The notes: a model not told the origin generated them from the letters alone. Shown: positions 1-8,677, counted from the first letter of the stretch. The stretch: DNA of 42,951 nucleotides from an uncultured Clostridia bacterium (GCA_947623175.1 CANQGK010000021.1:1-42951); one strand, 5' to 3'. Translations and numbers: made by a program.

Positions 1-37
1 GTCCGTTCAGCACCCCGCCTCAGCAGAGCGCCTGATT

Positions 38-67
38 ATAATACCACATCCCCTATCCTTTTGTCAA
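38..67 (-). promoter_or_regulatory. sigma-A promoter firing out of the left edge
   Basis: On the minus strand a perfect TTGACA (62-67) is followed after 18 nt by TATTAT (38-43). Transcription would start near position 31 and leave the window. The roughly 31 transcribed bases contain no ribosome binding site or start codon, so the product may be a stable RNA. The start of the transcript loosely resembles the 5' arm of a bacterial SRP RNA, but too little is visible to call it. Confidence 0.5.
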
Positions 68-118
68 CACTTTTTTTTACTTTTTTTCACTTTTTTTACA
101 AAATTACTTTTTTATTAC

Positions 119-168
119 AAAAAAATCGGTTTTGTTGAAAACAGTTGTGTAATTTCAACATAAAACCG
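119..168 (-). terminator. intrinsic terminator of the spoIIA operon
   Basis: Minus-strand hairpin just after sigF. The arms 153-159 plus 162-168 pair with 127-140 (14 bp with a 2-nt bulge), and a run of seven T follows on the minus strand (119-125). It marks the end of the spoIIAA-spoIIAB-sigF transcript. Confidence 0.8.
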
Positions 169-175
169 CGTCAAT

Positions 176-841
176 TCAGCTTAATATCCCCCTGAGCTTG
201 GTTAAAATCTTTTTTTCGGCACGCGAAATCTGCACCTGCGTCATATTAAGAAGCTTCGCAGTTTTGCTTTGAGTCATATATTTATAATATCGGCAATTTA
301 CTATAAGCCGCTCGGTATCGGTAAGCTTTCTCAGAGCCTCGTCAAGCTCCAGCCGGTCGGTTATTTCTTCTTCGGCGCTTACCGTCGGTAAATCCTTTTC
401 GGAAATCCCGTCCTCGCCGCCCAAGGTTAAGGATACCGTACTTTGCGAAGCGCATACGGCTTCCGTCACCGCTTCCGGGGTAACCCCCAATTCCTCGGCT
501 ATTTCCGAAACGCTTGGCTCGCGCTTAAGCTTTTGCTCCAAATACGCCTTTTTTCGGTTAACGTGAAAAGAAAGCTCCTTTACCGAGCGCGAAACCTTTA
601 CCGCGCCGCCGTCTCGAAACAGACGCCGCACCTCCCCCATTATTACCGGCACGGCATAGGTGGAAAACATAAGCCCGCGTTCTTCTTCGAAAGCGTCCGT
701 AGCTTTTATAAGACCTATACAGCCCGCCTGAAAGAGGTCGTCGTATTCTATTCCTCTGCCGACAAAGCGTTTGCATATCGCATGAACGAGCCCCAAATTA
801 TCCTCTATAAAGCTGTCGCGTTCGATTTTTTCTTTAAGCAT
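176..841 (-). CDS. sigF: RNA polymerase sporulation sigma factor SigF (SpoIIAC)
   Basis: A 221-residue sigma-70 family protein, third gene of the spoIIA operon. The region 2 core reads DDLFQAGCIGLIKAT and is followed by FSTYAVPVIMGEVRR. Region 3 lies around residues 90-130 and region 4 ends in the helix-turn-helix TQSKTAKLLNMTQVQISRAEKK. In the family, SigF is the first forespore-specific sigma factor and is held inactive by SpoIIAB until SpoIIAA is dephosphorylated. The start codon lies inside the end of spoIIAB (8-bp overlap), indicating translational coupling. Length and domain order are normal. SigG is the main alternative, but the position directly after spoIIAA and spoIIAB settles it as SigF. 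Confidence 0.96.
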   Translation of the reverse strand: MLKEKIERDSFIEDNLGLVHAICKRFVGRGIEYDDLFQAGCIGLIKATDAFEEERGLMFSTYAVPVIMGEVRRLFRDGGAVKVSRSVKELSFHVNRKKAYLEQKLKREPSVSEIAEELGVTPEAVTEAVCASQSTVSLTLGGEDGISEKDLPTVSAEEEITDRLELDEALRKLTDTERLIVNCRYYKYMTQSKTAKLLNMTQVQISRAEKKILTKLRGILS

Positions 842-1277
842 TTAATTTAAACCGCCGACTTATTTTTTTGCTCATGGTTACGGTAGTGCCCTTTTGAGGC
901 GCCGATTTTACCGATACGGCGTCCATAAAGCTTTGCATAACGGCAAAGCCCAATCCCGCGCGCTCGCCGCCCGCCGTCGTAAAGAGCGGCTCCATCGCCT
1001 TTTCGATATTTTCTATTCCGCAGCCCCTGTCGCGGATTTTAATTCTTATAATATTCGGCTCCAAAAGCTCGGCGGTTATGTATATATTTCCGATTTTGTT
1101 TTTGTAGGCGTGTACGATACAGTTTGTGACCGCTTCGGATACGGCGGTCTTTATATCGCTTATTTCGTCAAGCGTGGGATCCAGCTGAGCCGCAAAAGCG
1201 GAAACGCAGGCTCGCGCAAAGCTCTCGTTTGCCGAACGGGATAAAACGGTCATTGTGAATTTATTGTTTACTTGCAT
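834..1277 (-). CDS. spoIIAB: Anti-sigma F factor SpoIIAB (serine kinase)
   Basis: A 147-residue GHKL-fold ATPase. The N box is EAVTNCIVHAY, the G1 box DRGCGI and the G2 region GERAGLGFAVM. The known protein binds SigF and keeps it inactive, and phosphorylates SpoIIAA on a serine; both activities use ATP in the cytoplasm before and during asymmetric division. The start is supported by a strong upstream GAAGGAAGG sequence. It begins 5 bp after spoIIAA ends and overlaps sigF by 8 bp, so the three partners are made together in fixed proportion, as in Bacillus. Confidence 0.96.
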   Translation of the reverse strand: MQVNNKFTMTVLSRSANESFARACVSAFAAQLDPTLDEISDIKTAVSEAVTNCIVHAYKNKIGNIYITAELLEPNIIRIKIRDRGCGIENIEKAMEPLFTTAGGERAGLGFAVMQSFMDAVSVKSAPQKGTTVTMSKKISRRFKLNA

Positions 1278-1282
1278 TTTGT

Positions 1283-1594
1283 TTACCTTCCTTCGAGTTT
1301 AGCTAATTTTTCAATACCGGCAAGCTTAAGCATTTTGCCTATTCCGGCTTCGGCGCCCGTTATATGAAGCTCCGCTCCAGATTTTGCGAGATTGCGGTAT
1401 CTGCCCATAACAAGACCTATGCCCGAGCTGTCCATAAAGCTGACGTTTTTAAAATCAAGCACCAAAAGCGTGGGCATATTAAGCTCTATCGCGTTGTCGA
1501 TACTCTCGCGCATTTCTTTTGCGTTGTGGTGATCGATTTCACCGCTCAGATATGCCGTTACGACCTCGCCCGTCACGTTGATTTCAACCGACAT
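1283..1594 (-). CDS. spoIIAA: Anti-sigma F factor antagonist SpoIIAA
   Basis: A 103-residue STAS-domain protein. The conserved phosphorylation loop reads SFMDSSGIGLVMGR around residues 52-65, with the target serine at about 56/57. Unphosphorylated SpoIIAA displaces SigF from SpoIIAB; SpoIIE phosphatase (not in this window) normally reactivates it. A very strong ribosome binding site, AAGGAGG, lies 8 nt before the ATG. It is first in the operon. In Bacillus the operon is read from a SigH promoter; no convincing SigH site could be picked out in 1595-1692. Confidence 0.96.
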   Translation of the reverse strand: MSVEINVTGEVVTAYLSGEIDHHNAKEMRESIDNAIELNMPTLLVLDFKNVSFMDSSGIGLVMGRYRNLAKSGAELHITGAEAGIGKMLKLAGIEKLAKLEGR

Positions 1595-1618
1595 ATTAAT
1601 ACCTCCTTAATATATGTA

Positions 1619-1653
1619 TAAAAAAGCAAGCCCCTATATATAATAAAGGCTTG
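1619..1653 (-). terminator. intrinsic terminator after folC
   Basis: On the minus strand CAAGCC (1648-1653) pairs with GGCTTG (1627-1632), and T residues follow immediately. It separates folC from the spoIIA operon, which must therefore have its own promoter between this hairpin and 1594. Confidence 0.65.
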
Positions 1654-1692
1654 TCCTTAAAAAATTTGTCGCAATGCGCCGCAAATTTAAAA

Positions 1693-2922
1693 CTATTTGA
1701 ATTTTTCTTTTAATATCGGTCTTATTGCCGACGCCAAATACAATGAGCCGAATATAAATATCGGCCCGTTTTCGCAAATATCCAGAGCTTTTTCTATTGC
1801 CGCAGCCGGATTTTCGGCGGTTTCGCAGCGGCAAAATTCGTTTGCGATTTCGCTCAATTCCTCCGCCGATAAGGAGCGCGACATATAAGGCACCTTTACC
1901 GCCACTGCCGCCCTGCAATAGCAAAGGGTGCTCTCAAGCGCAGCTCTGCAATTTTTATCCCGCATCATGCCGATTACGGCGGTCACGCCGCCGCGGTATT
2001 TTTTTATTTCCTTCGCAAGCGCTTCGGCGCCATCCGGATTATGCGCGCCGTCGAGAATTACAAGCGGATTTTTCGATATTACCTCCATCCGCGCGGGGAA
2101 ACGGCAATTTTTCAACCCTTCATATATTATATTATAAGGAATATCGTACCCGCTTAAATTCGCGGCTTCGATTGCGGTGACGGCATTTTCAGTTTGATAA
2201 TCCCCGCAAAGCGAGATTTCATATTTTAAGCCCTTATATAAAAATTCGCTTGAGGTTATATCGCTTTTAATCGGCAGAATACTGTCCGCCTGCGGAATGT
2301 AAAGCTTTTTTGCCTGCCGCTTTATCACGTCCAAAGCCGCCTTTTCCTGAAAAGGCGAAGAAACGGTGGGGCAATCCCTTAATATACCGCATTTTTCAAA
2401 AGCGATTTGCACGAGGGTTTCGCCCAAAACGGCGGTGTGGTCAAGCCCTATCTTGGTAATTACATTAACTACGGAATTATCCAAAACGTTAGTGGCGTCA
2501 AACCTGCCGCCGAGTCCGGTTTCACAGATCAATATATCGATATTTTTCGCTTTGAAATAAAGAAACGCGACGGCGGTTATAAATTCGAATTCGGTAAGGG
2601 GGATATTCGTTTTTCTTACCGTATCGGCAAATTTCACTAAATCGTTTTCGGTAATAAATTCGCCGTTTATTTGGATCCGCTCGCGAAAATTTATAACAAA
2701 TGGCGAAATAAAGAGTCCGGTTTTATATCCAGCGGTTTTGAAAATGCCGTGAAGCATTGCCGAAACCGAGCCTTTGCCGTTGGTGCCGGCAATGTGTATC
2801 GATTTAAAGCCGTTTTGCGGATTACCGAAAATCTCGGTTACTTTTTTTATCCGTTCCAATCCCGCCGGCATGGAAAAATTGCTCAGCGAATGAATATAAT
2901 CCAACGTTTCGGTATAATTCAT
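1693..2922 (-). CDS. folC: Folylpolyglutamate synthase / dihydrofolate synthase
   Basis: A 409-residue Mur-ligase family enzyme. It adds glutamate to folates, and in many bacteria also to dihydropteroate, with ATP hydrolysis. The P-loop is GTNGKGSVSAML near residue 46; a second conserved block FISPFVINFRERIQING and the C-terminal ligase motif LDGAHNPDGAEAL are clear. Length is typical. The start is ATG, with an AAAGGA some 14 nt upstream, somewhat far but the only candidate. A terminator follows, so it is probably a single-gene transcript. Confidence 0.93.
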   Translation of the reverse strand: MNYTETLDYIHSLSNFSMPAGLERIKKVTEIFGNPQNGFKSIHIAGTNGKGSVSAMLHGIFKTAGYKTGLFISPFVINFRERIQINGEFITENDLVKFADTVRKTNIPLTEFEFITAVAFLYFKAKNIDILICETGLGGRFDATNVLDNSVVNVITKIGLDHTAVLGETLVQIAFEKCGILRDCPTVSSPFQEKAALDVIKRQAKKLYIPQADSILPIKSDITSSEFLYKGLKYEISLCGDYQTENAVTAIEAANLSGYDIPYNIIYEGLKNCRFPARMEVISKNPLVILDGAHNPDGAEALAKEIKKYRGGVTAVIGMMRDKNCRAALESTLCYCRAAVAVKVPYMSRSLSAEELSEIANEFCRCETAENPAAAIEKALDICENGPIFIFGSLYLASAIRPILKEKFK

Positions 2923-3145
2923 TTTTTCATCGCCTGTCCTTTAACAGTGCAATTATATATTATAATTTGTAATTTTACAATCTTTTTTTACGGGGCAATA
3001 TGTGGTTTTATTCTTTAAATCAGCTTTAAATCAAACAAAATCATATATACTTTTGCTTTTATTTATGGTATATTAAAGTCGTAAGTCGGTTGGATTTCGG
3101 AATGAAAATCAAAGACTCATCAATATATTTAAAGGAGTAACCACC

Positions 3146-3781
3146 ATGGATATTATTGCGGAAATTTCTCAAAATCTACAGCAAGGCAAGGCAAAGGCGG
3201 TAAAGGAGCTCGTACAGCAGGCGCTCGATGAGGGAATTGCCGCCTCCGAGATACTTAACGACGGTTTACTGCACGGCATGGGAGTAATTGGCGAAAAGTT
3301 TAAAAATAACGAGGTTTACGTTCCGGAGGTTCTGGTCGCCGCCCGCGCCATGAATATGGGCTCGCAGGTTTTAAAGCCGCATCTCGCTTCCTTAGGCGTT
3401 ACCGCCGCCGGCAAGGTCTGCATAGGAACCGTCCGGGGTGACCTGCACGATATAGGAAAAAATCTTGTCAAAATGATGCTGGAGGGCAAAGGGCTTGAGG
3501 TTATCGACCTCGGAACCGACGTTCCACCGGAAAAATTCGTAAGCACCGCTATAGAAGAAAACTGTCAAATCATTTGCTGTTCGGCGCTTCTTACCACAAC
3601 AATGGGCGTTATGGGCGACGTTGTAAAGGCCGCCGAAGCCGCCGGTATTCGCGATAAGGTCAAGATTATGATAGGCGGCGCTCCGGTTACGCAGGAATTT
3701 TGCGACCAAATTCATGCCGACTGTTATACGTCGGACGCCGCAAGTGCCGCCGACGCCGCGGCAGCCTTTTGCAGGGCGTAA
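3146..3781 (+). CDS. Corrinoid (cobalamin-binding) methyl carrier protein
   Basis: A 211-residue protein of the MtaC/MtbC/MttC and MetH-like corrinoid family. A helical cap domain (residues 1-85) precedes the B12-binding Rossmann domain. The cobalt-ligand motif is D99-L-H101-D-I-G104, followed by the conserved LGTDVPPEKF block. In the family such proteins shuttle a methyl group from a substrate-specific methyltransferase to tetrahydrofolate or coenzyme M. AAAGGAG lies 8 nt before the ATG. The next gene encodes the reductive activator that keeps corrinoids in the Co(I) state. No MttB, MtaB or MtgB-type methyltransferase is present in this window, so the methyl donor is unknown. Confidence 0.9.
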   Translation: MDIIAEISQNLQQGKAKAVKELVQQALDEGIAASEILNDGLLHGMGVIGEKFKNNEVYVPEVLVAARAMNMGSQVLKPHLASLGVTAAGKVCIGTVRGDLHDIGKNLVKMMLEGKGLEVIDLGTDVPPEKFVSTAIEENCQIICCSALLTTTMGVMGDVVKAAEAAGIRDKVKIMIGGAPVTQEFCDQIHADCYTSDAASAADAAAAFCRA

Positions 3782-3802
3782 AATTTATTGAATATTAAAA
3801 TA

Positions 3803-3845
3803 CAAAAGCGTTTCTCGGTGATACAATACTTGAGAAACGCTTTTG
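3803..3845 (+). terminator. perfect 14-bp hairpin between corrinoid gene and activator
   Basis: Arms 3803-3816 and 3832-3845 pair perfectly over 14 bp around a 15-nt loop. The 3' arm ends in TTTTG rather than a long U tract. It sits directly before the ribosome binding site of the activator gene, so it could act as a partial terminator or as an mRNA-stabilising element that makes the carrier more abundant than its activator. Confidence 0.5.
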
Positions 3846-3860
3846 CAAACCGGTGATTTT

Positions 3861-5372
3861 ATGACAGATTTCGAAAACAAGGTTACCGTAAAAATAAACG
3901 GTAAATTTCAAACGGCAAGCAAAGGAGCGAAGCTGTCCTCCCTGCTTTTTACGGATATGCCCTGCGGCGGACATGGCAGATGCGGCAAGTGCAAAGTCAA
4001 GGCTTACGGCGGGCTTTCGGAATTGACCGATGCGGAAGCGGCGCATTTAACGCAAGCGGAGCTTAAAAGCGGAGTACGGCTTGCATGTATGACCTGCGTC
4101 GAAGGCGACGCCGTTATAGAAGCTTTGCCGTTTACGGGCGTCGGCGGCAAAATTTTAACCTCGGGCGACGCGGCGGATTTTCCGCTCGAGCCCGCCTTTA
4201 AAAAATACGGCGCGGCTGTTGATATAGGAACCACAACGCTTGCCGCCCGTCTTTATAACGCCGACGGCAAAGCTTTGGCAGAAACCGGCATGCTTAATCC
4301 GCAGATAAGCTTCGGCGCAGACGTTATTTCGCGAATAGAATCCGCGCTTAAAGGCAGTGACGGCGCTTTGGCGAACTCGGTTTCAGGGGCGCTTGACGGG
4401 ATTATTCGGTCGCTTGCAAATACCGCCGGCATTCCCGCGAAAGAAATCGAAAGCATCGTAATTACCGGCAATACCGCCATGCTGTATTTGCTTACAAATA
4501 CTTCCGTAGAGCCCCTCTCGCACGCGCCGTTTCGCGCAAGGAGGCTCTTCGGCGAGGTCGTAACCGCGCAAAGCTTAAAGCTTCGGTCGGTAAATCCGGA
4601 TACCAAAATTTACCTGCCGGATTGTATTTCCGCTTTTGTGGGAGCCGATACGGTTTGCGCGCTTATTTCGACCGGGATATATAAATCGGAAAATACGGAA
4701 CTGCTTACCGACATAGGAACTAACGGCGAAATAGCGCTTAAATACGGCGAAAAGCTTACCGTTTGCTCCACCGCCGCAGGCCCCGCGTTTGAGGGAGTGG
4801 GAATTTCCATGGGAATGCGGGGCGAGCTCGGCGCGATCGACCGCGTAAAGATAGAAAATGGCGTCTTAAAAGCACACGTTATAGGCGATACCGCGCCGCG
4901 CGGCTTATGCGGAAGCGGACTTATTGACGCCGTCGCCTGCCTGCTCGATACGGGCGTACTTGACGAAACCGGATATCTTAACGGAGATTCCGCGGTTATA
5001 GCGCCGCCGGTCGTTTTGAAGAACGAGGATATACGCGCGGTACAGCTTGCAAAATCGGCGATTTGCGCAGGGATAAACACTCTGCTTAAAGCTTCGAGCC
5101 TGTCGCCCGAGAGCATAAGCTCGCTTTACGTTGCCGGCGGCTTCGGAAGCTGTCTTAATATGGAAAACGCGGGCAAAATAGGGCTTATCCCAAAGCCGCT
5201 CGTAAGCAAAGTAAAGGTTGCGGGCAACGCGGCGCTGAGCGGGGCGGCAATCCTGCTTTTAAATAAATCCCTGCGAAAAGAGGCGGCAAAAACGGCAAAA
5301 ACCGCGACCGTCCTCGAGCTTTCCGCCAACCCCGTATTCGCAAACGAATATATGGAAAACATGCTCTTTTAA
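3861..5372 (+). CDS. Reductive activator of corrinoid proteins (RACo/RamA-like, ASKHA domain)
   Basis: A 503-residue iron-sulfur ATPase. The N-terminal plant-type [2Fe-2S] ferredoxin domain has its cysteines at about C35, C41, C44 (CGGHGRCGKC) and a fourth in RLACMTC near residue 80. A DUF4445/ASKHA ATPase domain follows, starting at VDIGTTTLAARLY and including LTDIGTNGEIAL and the late VAGGFGSCLNM motif. Family members reduce Co(II) to Co(I) in corrinoid proteins with ATP. I chose the ATG at 3861, preceded by GGTGA, rather than the in-frame TTG at 3843, which lies inside the hairpin. Pairing with the corrinoid protein 80 bp upstream supports this role. Confidence 0.88.
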   Translation: MTDFENKVTVKINGKFQTASKGAKLSSLLFTDMPCGGHGRCGKCKVKAYGGLSELTDAEAAHLTQAELKSGVRLACMTCVEGDAVIEALPFTGVGGKILTSGDAADFPLEPAFKKYGAAVDIGTTTLAARLYNADGKALAETGMLNPQISFGADVISRIESALKGSDGALANSVSGALDGIIRSLANTAGIPAKEIESIVITGNTAMLYLLTNTSVEPLSHAPFRARRLFGEVVTAQSLKLRSVNPDTKIYLPDCISAFVGADTVCALISTGIYKSENTELLTDIGTNGEIALKYGEKLTVCSTAAGPAFEGVGISMGMRGELGAIDRVKIENGVLKAHVIGDTAPRGLCGSGLIDAVACLLDTGVLDETGYLNGDSAVIAPPVVLKNEDIRAVQLAKSAICAGINTLLKASSLSPESISSLYVAGGFGSCLNMENAGKIGLIPKPLVSKVKVAGNAALSGAAILLLNKSLRKEAAKTAKTATVLELSANPVFANEYMENMLF

Positions 5373-5411
5373 AGCTAAAACAACCCTCGACAGCGCACCG
5401 CAGTTAATTTC

Positions 5412-5459
5412 AAACCAACCGTTTTAAAGCGACAGCCCGAAAAACGGTTGGTTTTTTAT
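5412..5459 (+). terminator. intrinsic terminator after the activator gene
   Basis: Arms 5412-5425 and 5441-5454 pair over 14 bp around a 15-nt loop, and a T-rich tail runs to 5459. A classic Rho-independent terminator. Confidence 0.85.
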
Positions 5460-5584
5460 TTAGATAATTTCCAAATTTCCGCTTTTCGGTTAAAATAGAA
5501 ATATACTATCATATAAGAGCGGAAACATATTTTGATACTTTCATTATTCATTAACGCCTTATCCGCTTCATATTATTTAATGAA

Positions 5585-7120
5585 GTGGGTGAGGGTGTGA
5601 AGAAAACACTTTTTATTAAAAACGCCGTAATTTTAACGGCGACTTCTTTATTGCTGAGGTTTATAGGGATAATATTCAAGGTCTGGCTGGCGGCGCTTAT
5701 CGGCAGTGAGGCTATTGGTCTGCATCAGCTTATATTTTCGGTTTATCTGCTTGTTTCGACCTTTGCGTCGAGCGGGATAGTCACCGCCGTGACCCGGCTT
5801 TGCGCCGAGGAGCTGGCGCTTGGCAGCAAAAAAGGCACGCTTAAAATTTTGCGCCGCTCGGTGGAGCTGTCGCTTATAATAGCCGTAATCTCCGCCGTGG
5901 CGGTATATTGCGGAGCGGACTTTACAGCCGAAAAATTACTCGGGGATCCCCGTGCCGCCGCCGCTTTAAAAATACTGCCCTTTTCCCTCCCATTTATGGG
6001 AATATGCTCCTGCATCAAGGGCTATTTCATCGCCCGACGGCGGGTAACGCCCAACTCCGCCGTGCAAATCGCCGAACAGGTAATACGCATAGTCGTAACG
6101 GCGGTTTTGGTCAAAAAATTTATAGGGCGCGGCATCGCCGCCTGCTGTGCCGCCGTGACGGCGGGCGACATAATCTCCGAAATCTCGGGCTGCGTAATAC
6201 TCTGTCTCATTTATTCTGCGGACAAACGAAGGCTTAACGCGCTTTTGGGCAGGCAAAATCCTCCGTACAAGACGGTCGCGAAAATTCTTCACATATCGGT
6301 TCCGATAACCCTCGGAAAATATCTCAACACCCTGCTTCGCACCGCCGAAAATATTTTGGTGCCGAAAAATCTCTCGAAATTCCGCCTGAGCGCATCACAT
6401 GCGCTTTCGCAATTCGGTATGATAAAGGGTATGGCTTTGCCGGTGCTCTTTTTCCCCTCCGCCGTGCTGAGCGCGGTCTCTACGCTGTTAATTCCCGAAA
6501 TTTCCGAGGCGTTGGCAAAAAAGCAAAATTCCGTAGTAAAAACCGCCGCCTGCAATATTTTGAAGCTTACCGCCGTTATAGCCTTCATTTTTTCCGCCGT
6601 ATTTATGGTAGCCGGCGAAAAAATCGGCGTACTCATATACAAAGAAAGAGACGTCGGATTCTTAATAAAAGCGCTGTCGCCAATAGTGCCCTTTATGTAT
6701 CTCGACAGCATTTGCGACGGAATACTCAAAGGTCTTGACCAGCAGGTTTTCACCTTTCGCACGGCGATTTCAGATTCGGTGATACGGATAATCCTTATAA
6801 TCATCGTTTTGCCGAAATTCGGAATGGCGGGATTTATAGGCATTATGTATTTTTCGAATTTCCTCACCTGCGCCTTAAACGTCGGCAGGCTTTTAAAGGT
6901 CAGCGGCGCAGGGCTTAAGGTTTTACGGGAAATGATTCTTCCCCTGATTTCGGCTTTTGCGGTCACCTTGCTTGCAAATTTTCTTATAAAACCGATGTCC
7001 GGCATAAGCTCGCCGCTTTACATAATAATGCTTTGCGCAATTTCACTGCCCGGCTATATCGTTATCCTGTTTCTTACCGGCACGCTGAGACGCGAGGATA
7101 TTTTAAACGTAATAAGATAA
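5585..7120 (+). CDS. SpoVB-like polysaccharide/lipid II flippase (MviN/MATE-like)
   Basis: A 511-residue integral membrane protein with about 12-14 hydrophobic segments over its whole length, starting with the conserved LLRFIGIIFKVWLAALIGSEAIGL. This matches the SpoVB/PST group of the MOP exporter superfamily, which moves undecaprenyl-linked sugar precursors across the membrane; SpoVB is needed for spore cortex synthesis in Bacillus. The start is uncertain. GTG at 5585 gives the listed length; GTG at 5597 (KKTLFIKNAV after the start) is equally possible, but the purine-rich GGGTGAGG lies too close to it. It sits alone on the plus strand and converges with the cohesin gene. Other members of the superfamily cannot be excluded. 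Confidence 0.85.
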   Translation: MGEGVKKTLFIKNAVILTATSLLLRFIGIIFKVWLAALIGSEAIGLHQLIFSVYLLVSTFASSGIVTAVTRLCAEELALGSKKGTLKILRRSVELSLIIAVISAVAVYCGADFTAEKLLGDPRAAAALKILPFSLPFMGICSCIKGYFIARRRVTPNSAVQIAEQVIRIVVTAVLVKKFIGRGIAACCAAVTAGDIISEISGCVILCLIYSADKRRLNALLGRQNPPYKTVAKILHISVPITLGKYLNTLLRTAENILVPKNLSKFRLSASHALSQFGMIKGMALPVLFFPSAVLSAVSTLLIPEISEALAKKQNSVVKTAACNILKLTAVIAFIFSAVFMVAGEKIGVLIYKERDVGFLIKALSPIVPFMYLDSICDGILKGLDQQVFTFRTAISDSVIRIILIIIVLPKFGMAGFIGIMYFSNFLTCALNVGRLLKVSGAGLKVLREMILPLISAFAVTLLANFLIKPMSGISSPLYIIMLCAISLPGYIVILFLTGTLRREDILNVIR

Positions 7121-7123
7121 AAG

Positions 7124-7155
7124 AAAACCGACCCGCGCAAAGCAGGTCGGCTTTT
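7124..7155. terminator. shared bidirectional terminator
   Basis: CCGACC (7128-7133) pairs with GGTCGG (7145-7150); an A tract lies on one side and a T tract on the other. It lies between the converging flippase and cohesin genes and can serve both. Confidence 0.7.
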
Positions 7156-7156
7156 G

Positions 7157-8644
7157 TTATTGTTCGTCCTTTTCGTCTGTCGCCGAATCGGGATTTTCTT
7201 CTTCTTCGGGTTCGTCGTTTATTAAGACGTTTTCAAAATCCTCCTCATAGGTCATCCCGCCGTTAAGCTCGGCTATATTTCGTATTTTTACAAATCTCAC
7301 GATAAGAAGCACAACCAATGCTATAGCCGCCAAAATGATGAACAAAAACGAGATCACTATTATCTTGGAGTTGGAATCGAGGGTTTTAAAGCGGGCGATA
7401 AAGCCGCCGGCGTTTTCCTGTACGGTATCGTTTACTTCCGCAAACTCCAATTCGGGATAACGCTGTAAAACGCCGTCTCGGCTGTCGTATCTGTAAAAGC
7501 CGTACTCGCCGTCCGAATAGCAATACACATAGTAAAAATCGCCGAAGCCGCTCGTGCTTAAAGCGTAGCATTTAACGTCCGCGTCGCCGATTTTGGCGTT
7601 TGTGGTATAATAGGTATCCGGTATGGTTTTATCCGCCGGAATATCGGCAAAAATATAGGTTTTTTCGCCCTGAGTGAAATACAACAGCTTTTCGAAAACG
7701 TCGTTTACTTCGTCATAGGTATAAGGAATAAGCTCGTTTGAATCTTTAGCTTTAAGATAATATATTATGTAATTTTTAAGCTCATCCTCGGCTACGGCGA
7801 CGGTGCTGCCCTTATAATCGGCGGTGGCTGCGGTAAATCCGCCGAAAAGCTTTACCGAAGAAATATCCGCCGCCAAGCTGTAATCGACCCCTTCGACCGA
7901 AACGTTTGACTCGCCGGTTGTTTCGGGAGTGTCGACAGCGCCGTCCGTTTCACTGCGTATAATGGTTATTGTGTAGGTTTTGGAAGCGCCGCTCGGCGCG
8001 GTAACTATGACCGAACGGATATTTTTGCCGATTTCAAGCGTCTTGCTGCCCGTAACCTCGACCTTCGCCTCCGACTCCGCCGCAACTGCCGAAACAAGGC
8101 ATTCGGTAACCGATTTATCAACGTTAACGGTGTATGAGGTGACCGAAGCCGAAAACGCCGGTGATAAGGCGCCCGCGCTTAAATAAAGGGATTTTAAGTT
8201 GGCGTTTGACGAAAGCGAAACGTCCTTGACGCTGACGTTAGCCGAAGCGCCCGAAAGAGCTTTATCGTCCTTTAAGCCCGAAAAAAAGCAATCCGAAACC
8301 GTTATGTTTGAGCTGCCCGCCTTTTTGGCGGTAAATTTAAGGGTGTAGGCGACCTTTTTTTCACCCGACGGGGATTCGACGATCCGCAAGGTACCGGCGC
8401 CTCCCGAGCCTGCGCCCGATTTGTATTCCAAAACGCCGCTGTCGTAATTTATCACGCCCTGCACGGCATACATTTCTTCCCCCGCGTTAAAGGTCACGGT
8501 AACGGTGAGCGAATCGCCCACCGAAAGAGAGCTTTTGTTAAAGGAAATCACGGTTCCCGCCGCCGAAGCCGAAAAGGTGAAAACGGAAATAATCATGACT
8601 AAAACAACCGAAACGGAAATCAACGCTTTAATTAAGTTTTTCAT
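7157..8644 (-). CDS. Membrane-anchored cohesin-domain surface protein with cadherin-like domain
   Basis: A 495-residue exported protein. Residues 1-28 are a signal peptide ending in ASA. Residues 30-140 look like a cohesin module (opening VISFNKSSLSVGDSLTVTV and then YAVQGVINYDSGVLEY). Residues 146-231 are a cadherin-like beta-sandwich (NANLKSLYLSAGALSPAF ... KTYTITIIR). Residues 240-425 are an unassigned region rich in aromatic residues, 428-450 a single transmembrane helix, and the last 45 residues an acidic cytoplasmic tail. Cohesins bind dockerins. The gene immediately upstream encodes a dockerin-bearing glucosaminidase, so this protein may anchor that enzyme. AGAAAGAAGA precedes the ATG. 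Exact cohesin type cannot be assigned by eye. Confidence 0.8.
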   Translation of the reverse strand: MKNLIKALISVSVVLVMIISVFTFSASAAGTVISFNKSSLSVGDSLTVTVTFNAGEEMYAVQGVINYDSGVLEYKSGAGSGGAGTLRIVESPSGEKKVAYTLKFTAKKAGSSNITVSDCFFSGLKDDKALSGASANVSVKDVSLSSNANLKSLYLSAGALSPAFSASVTSYTVNVDKSVTECLVSAVAAESEAKVEVTGSKTLEIGKNIRSVIVTAPSGASKTYTITIIRSETDGAVDTPETTGESNVSVEGVDYSLAADISSVKLFGGFTAATADYKGSTVAVAEDELKNYIIYYLKAKDSNELIPYTYDEVNDVFEKLLYFTQGEKTYIFADIPADKTIPDTYYTTNAKIGDADVKCYALSTSGFGDFYYVYCYSDGEYGFYRYDSRDGVLQRYPELEFAEVNDTVQENAGGFIARFKTLDSNSKIIVISFLFIILAAIALVVLLIVRFVKIRNIAELNGGMTYEEDFENVLINDEPEEEENPDSATDEKDEQ

Positions 8645-8677
8645 ATAAATCTTCTTTCTGCCGTCAAAATATTTTAC

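Noticed and set aside
558-1244. Open frames on both strands across spoIIAB and sigF
   Set aside because: They are shadows of the spoIIA genes in other frames, with low-complexity arginine-rich translations and no ribosome binding sites.
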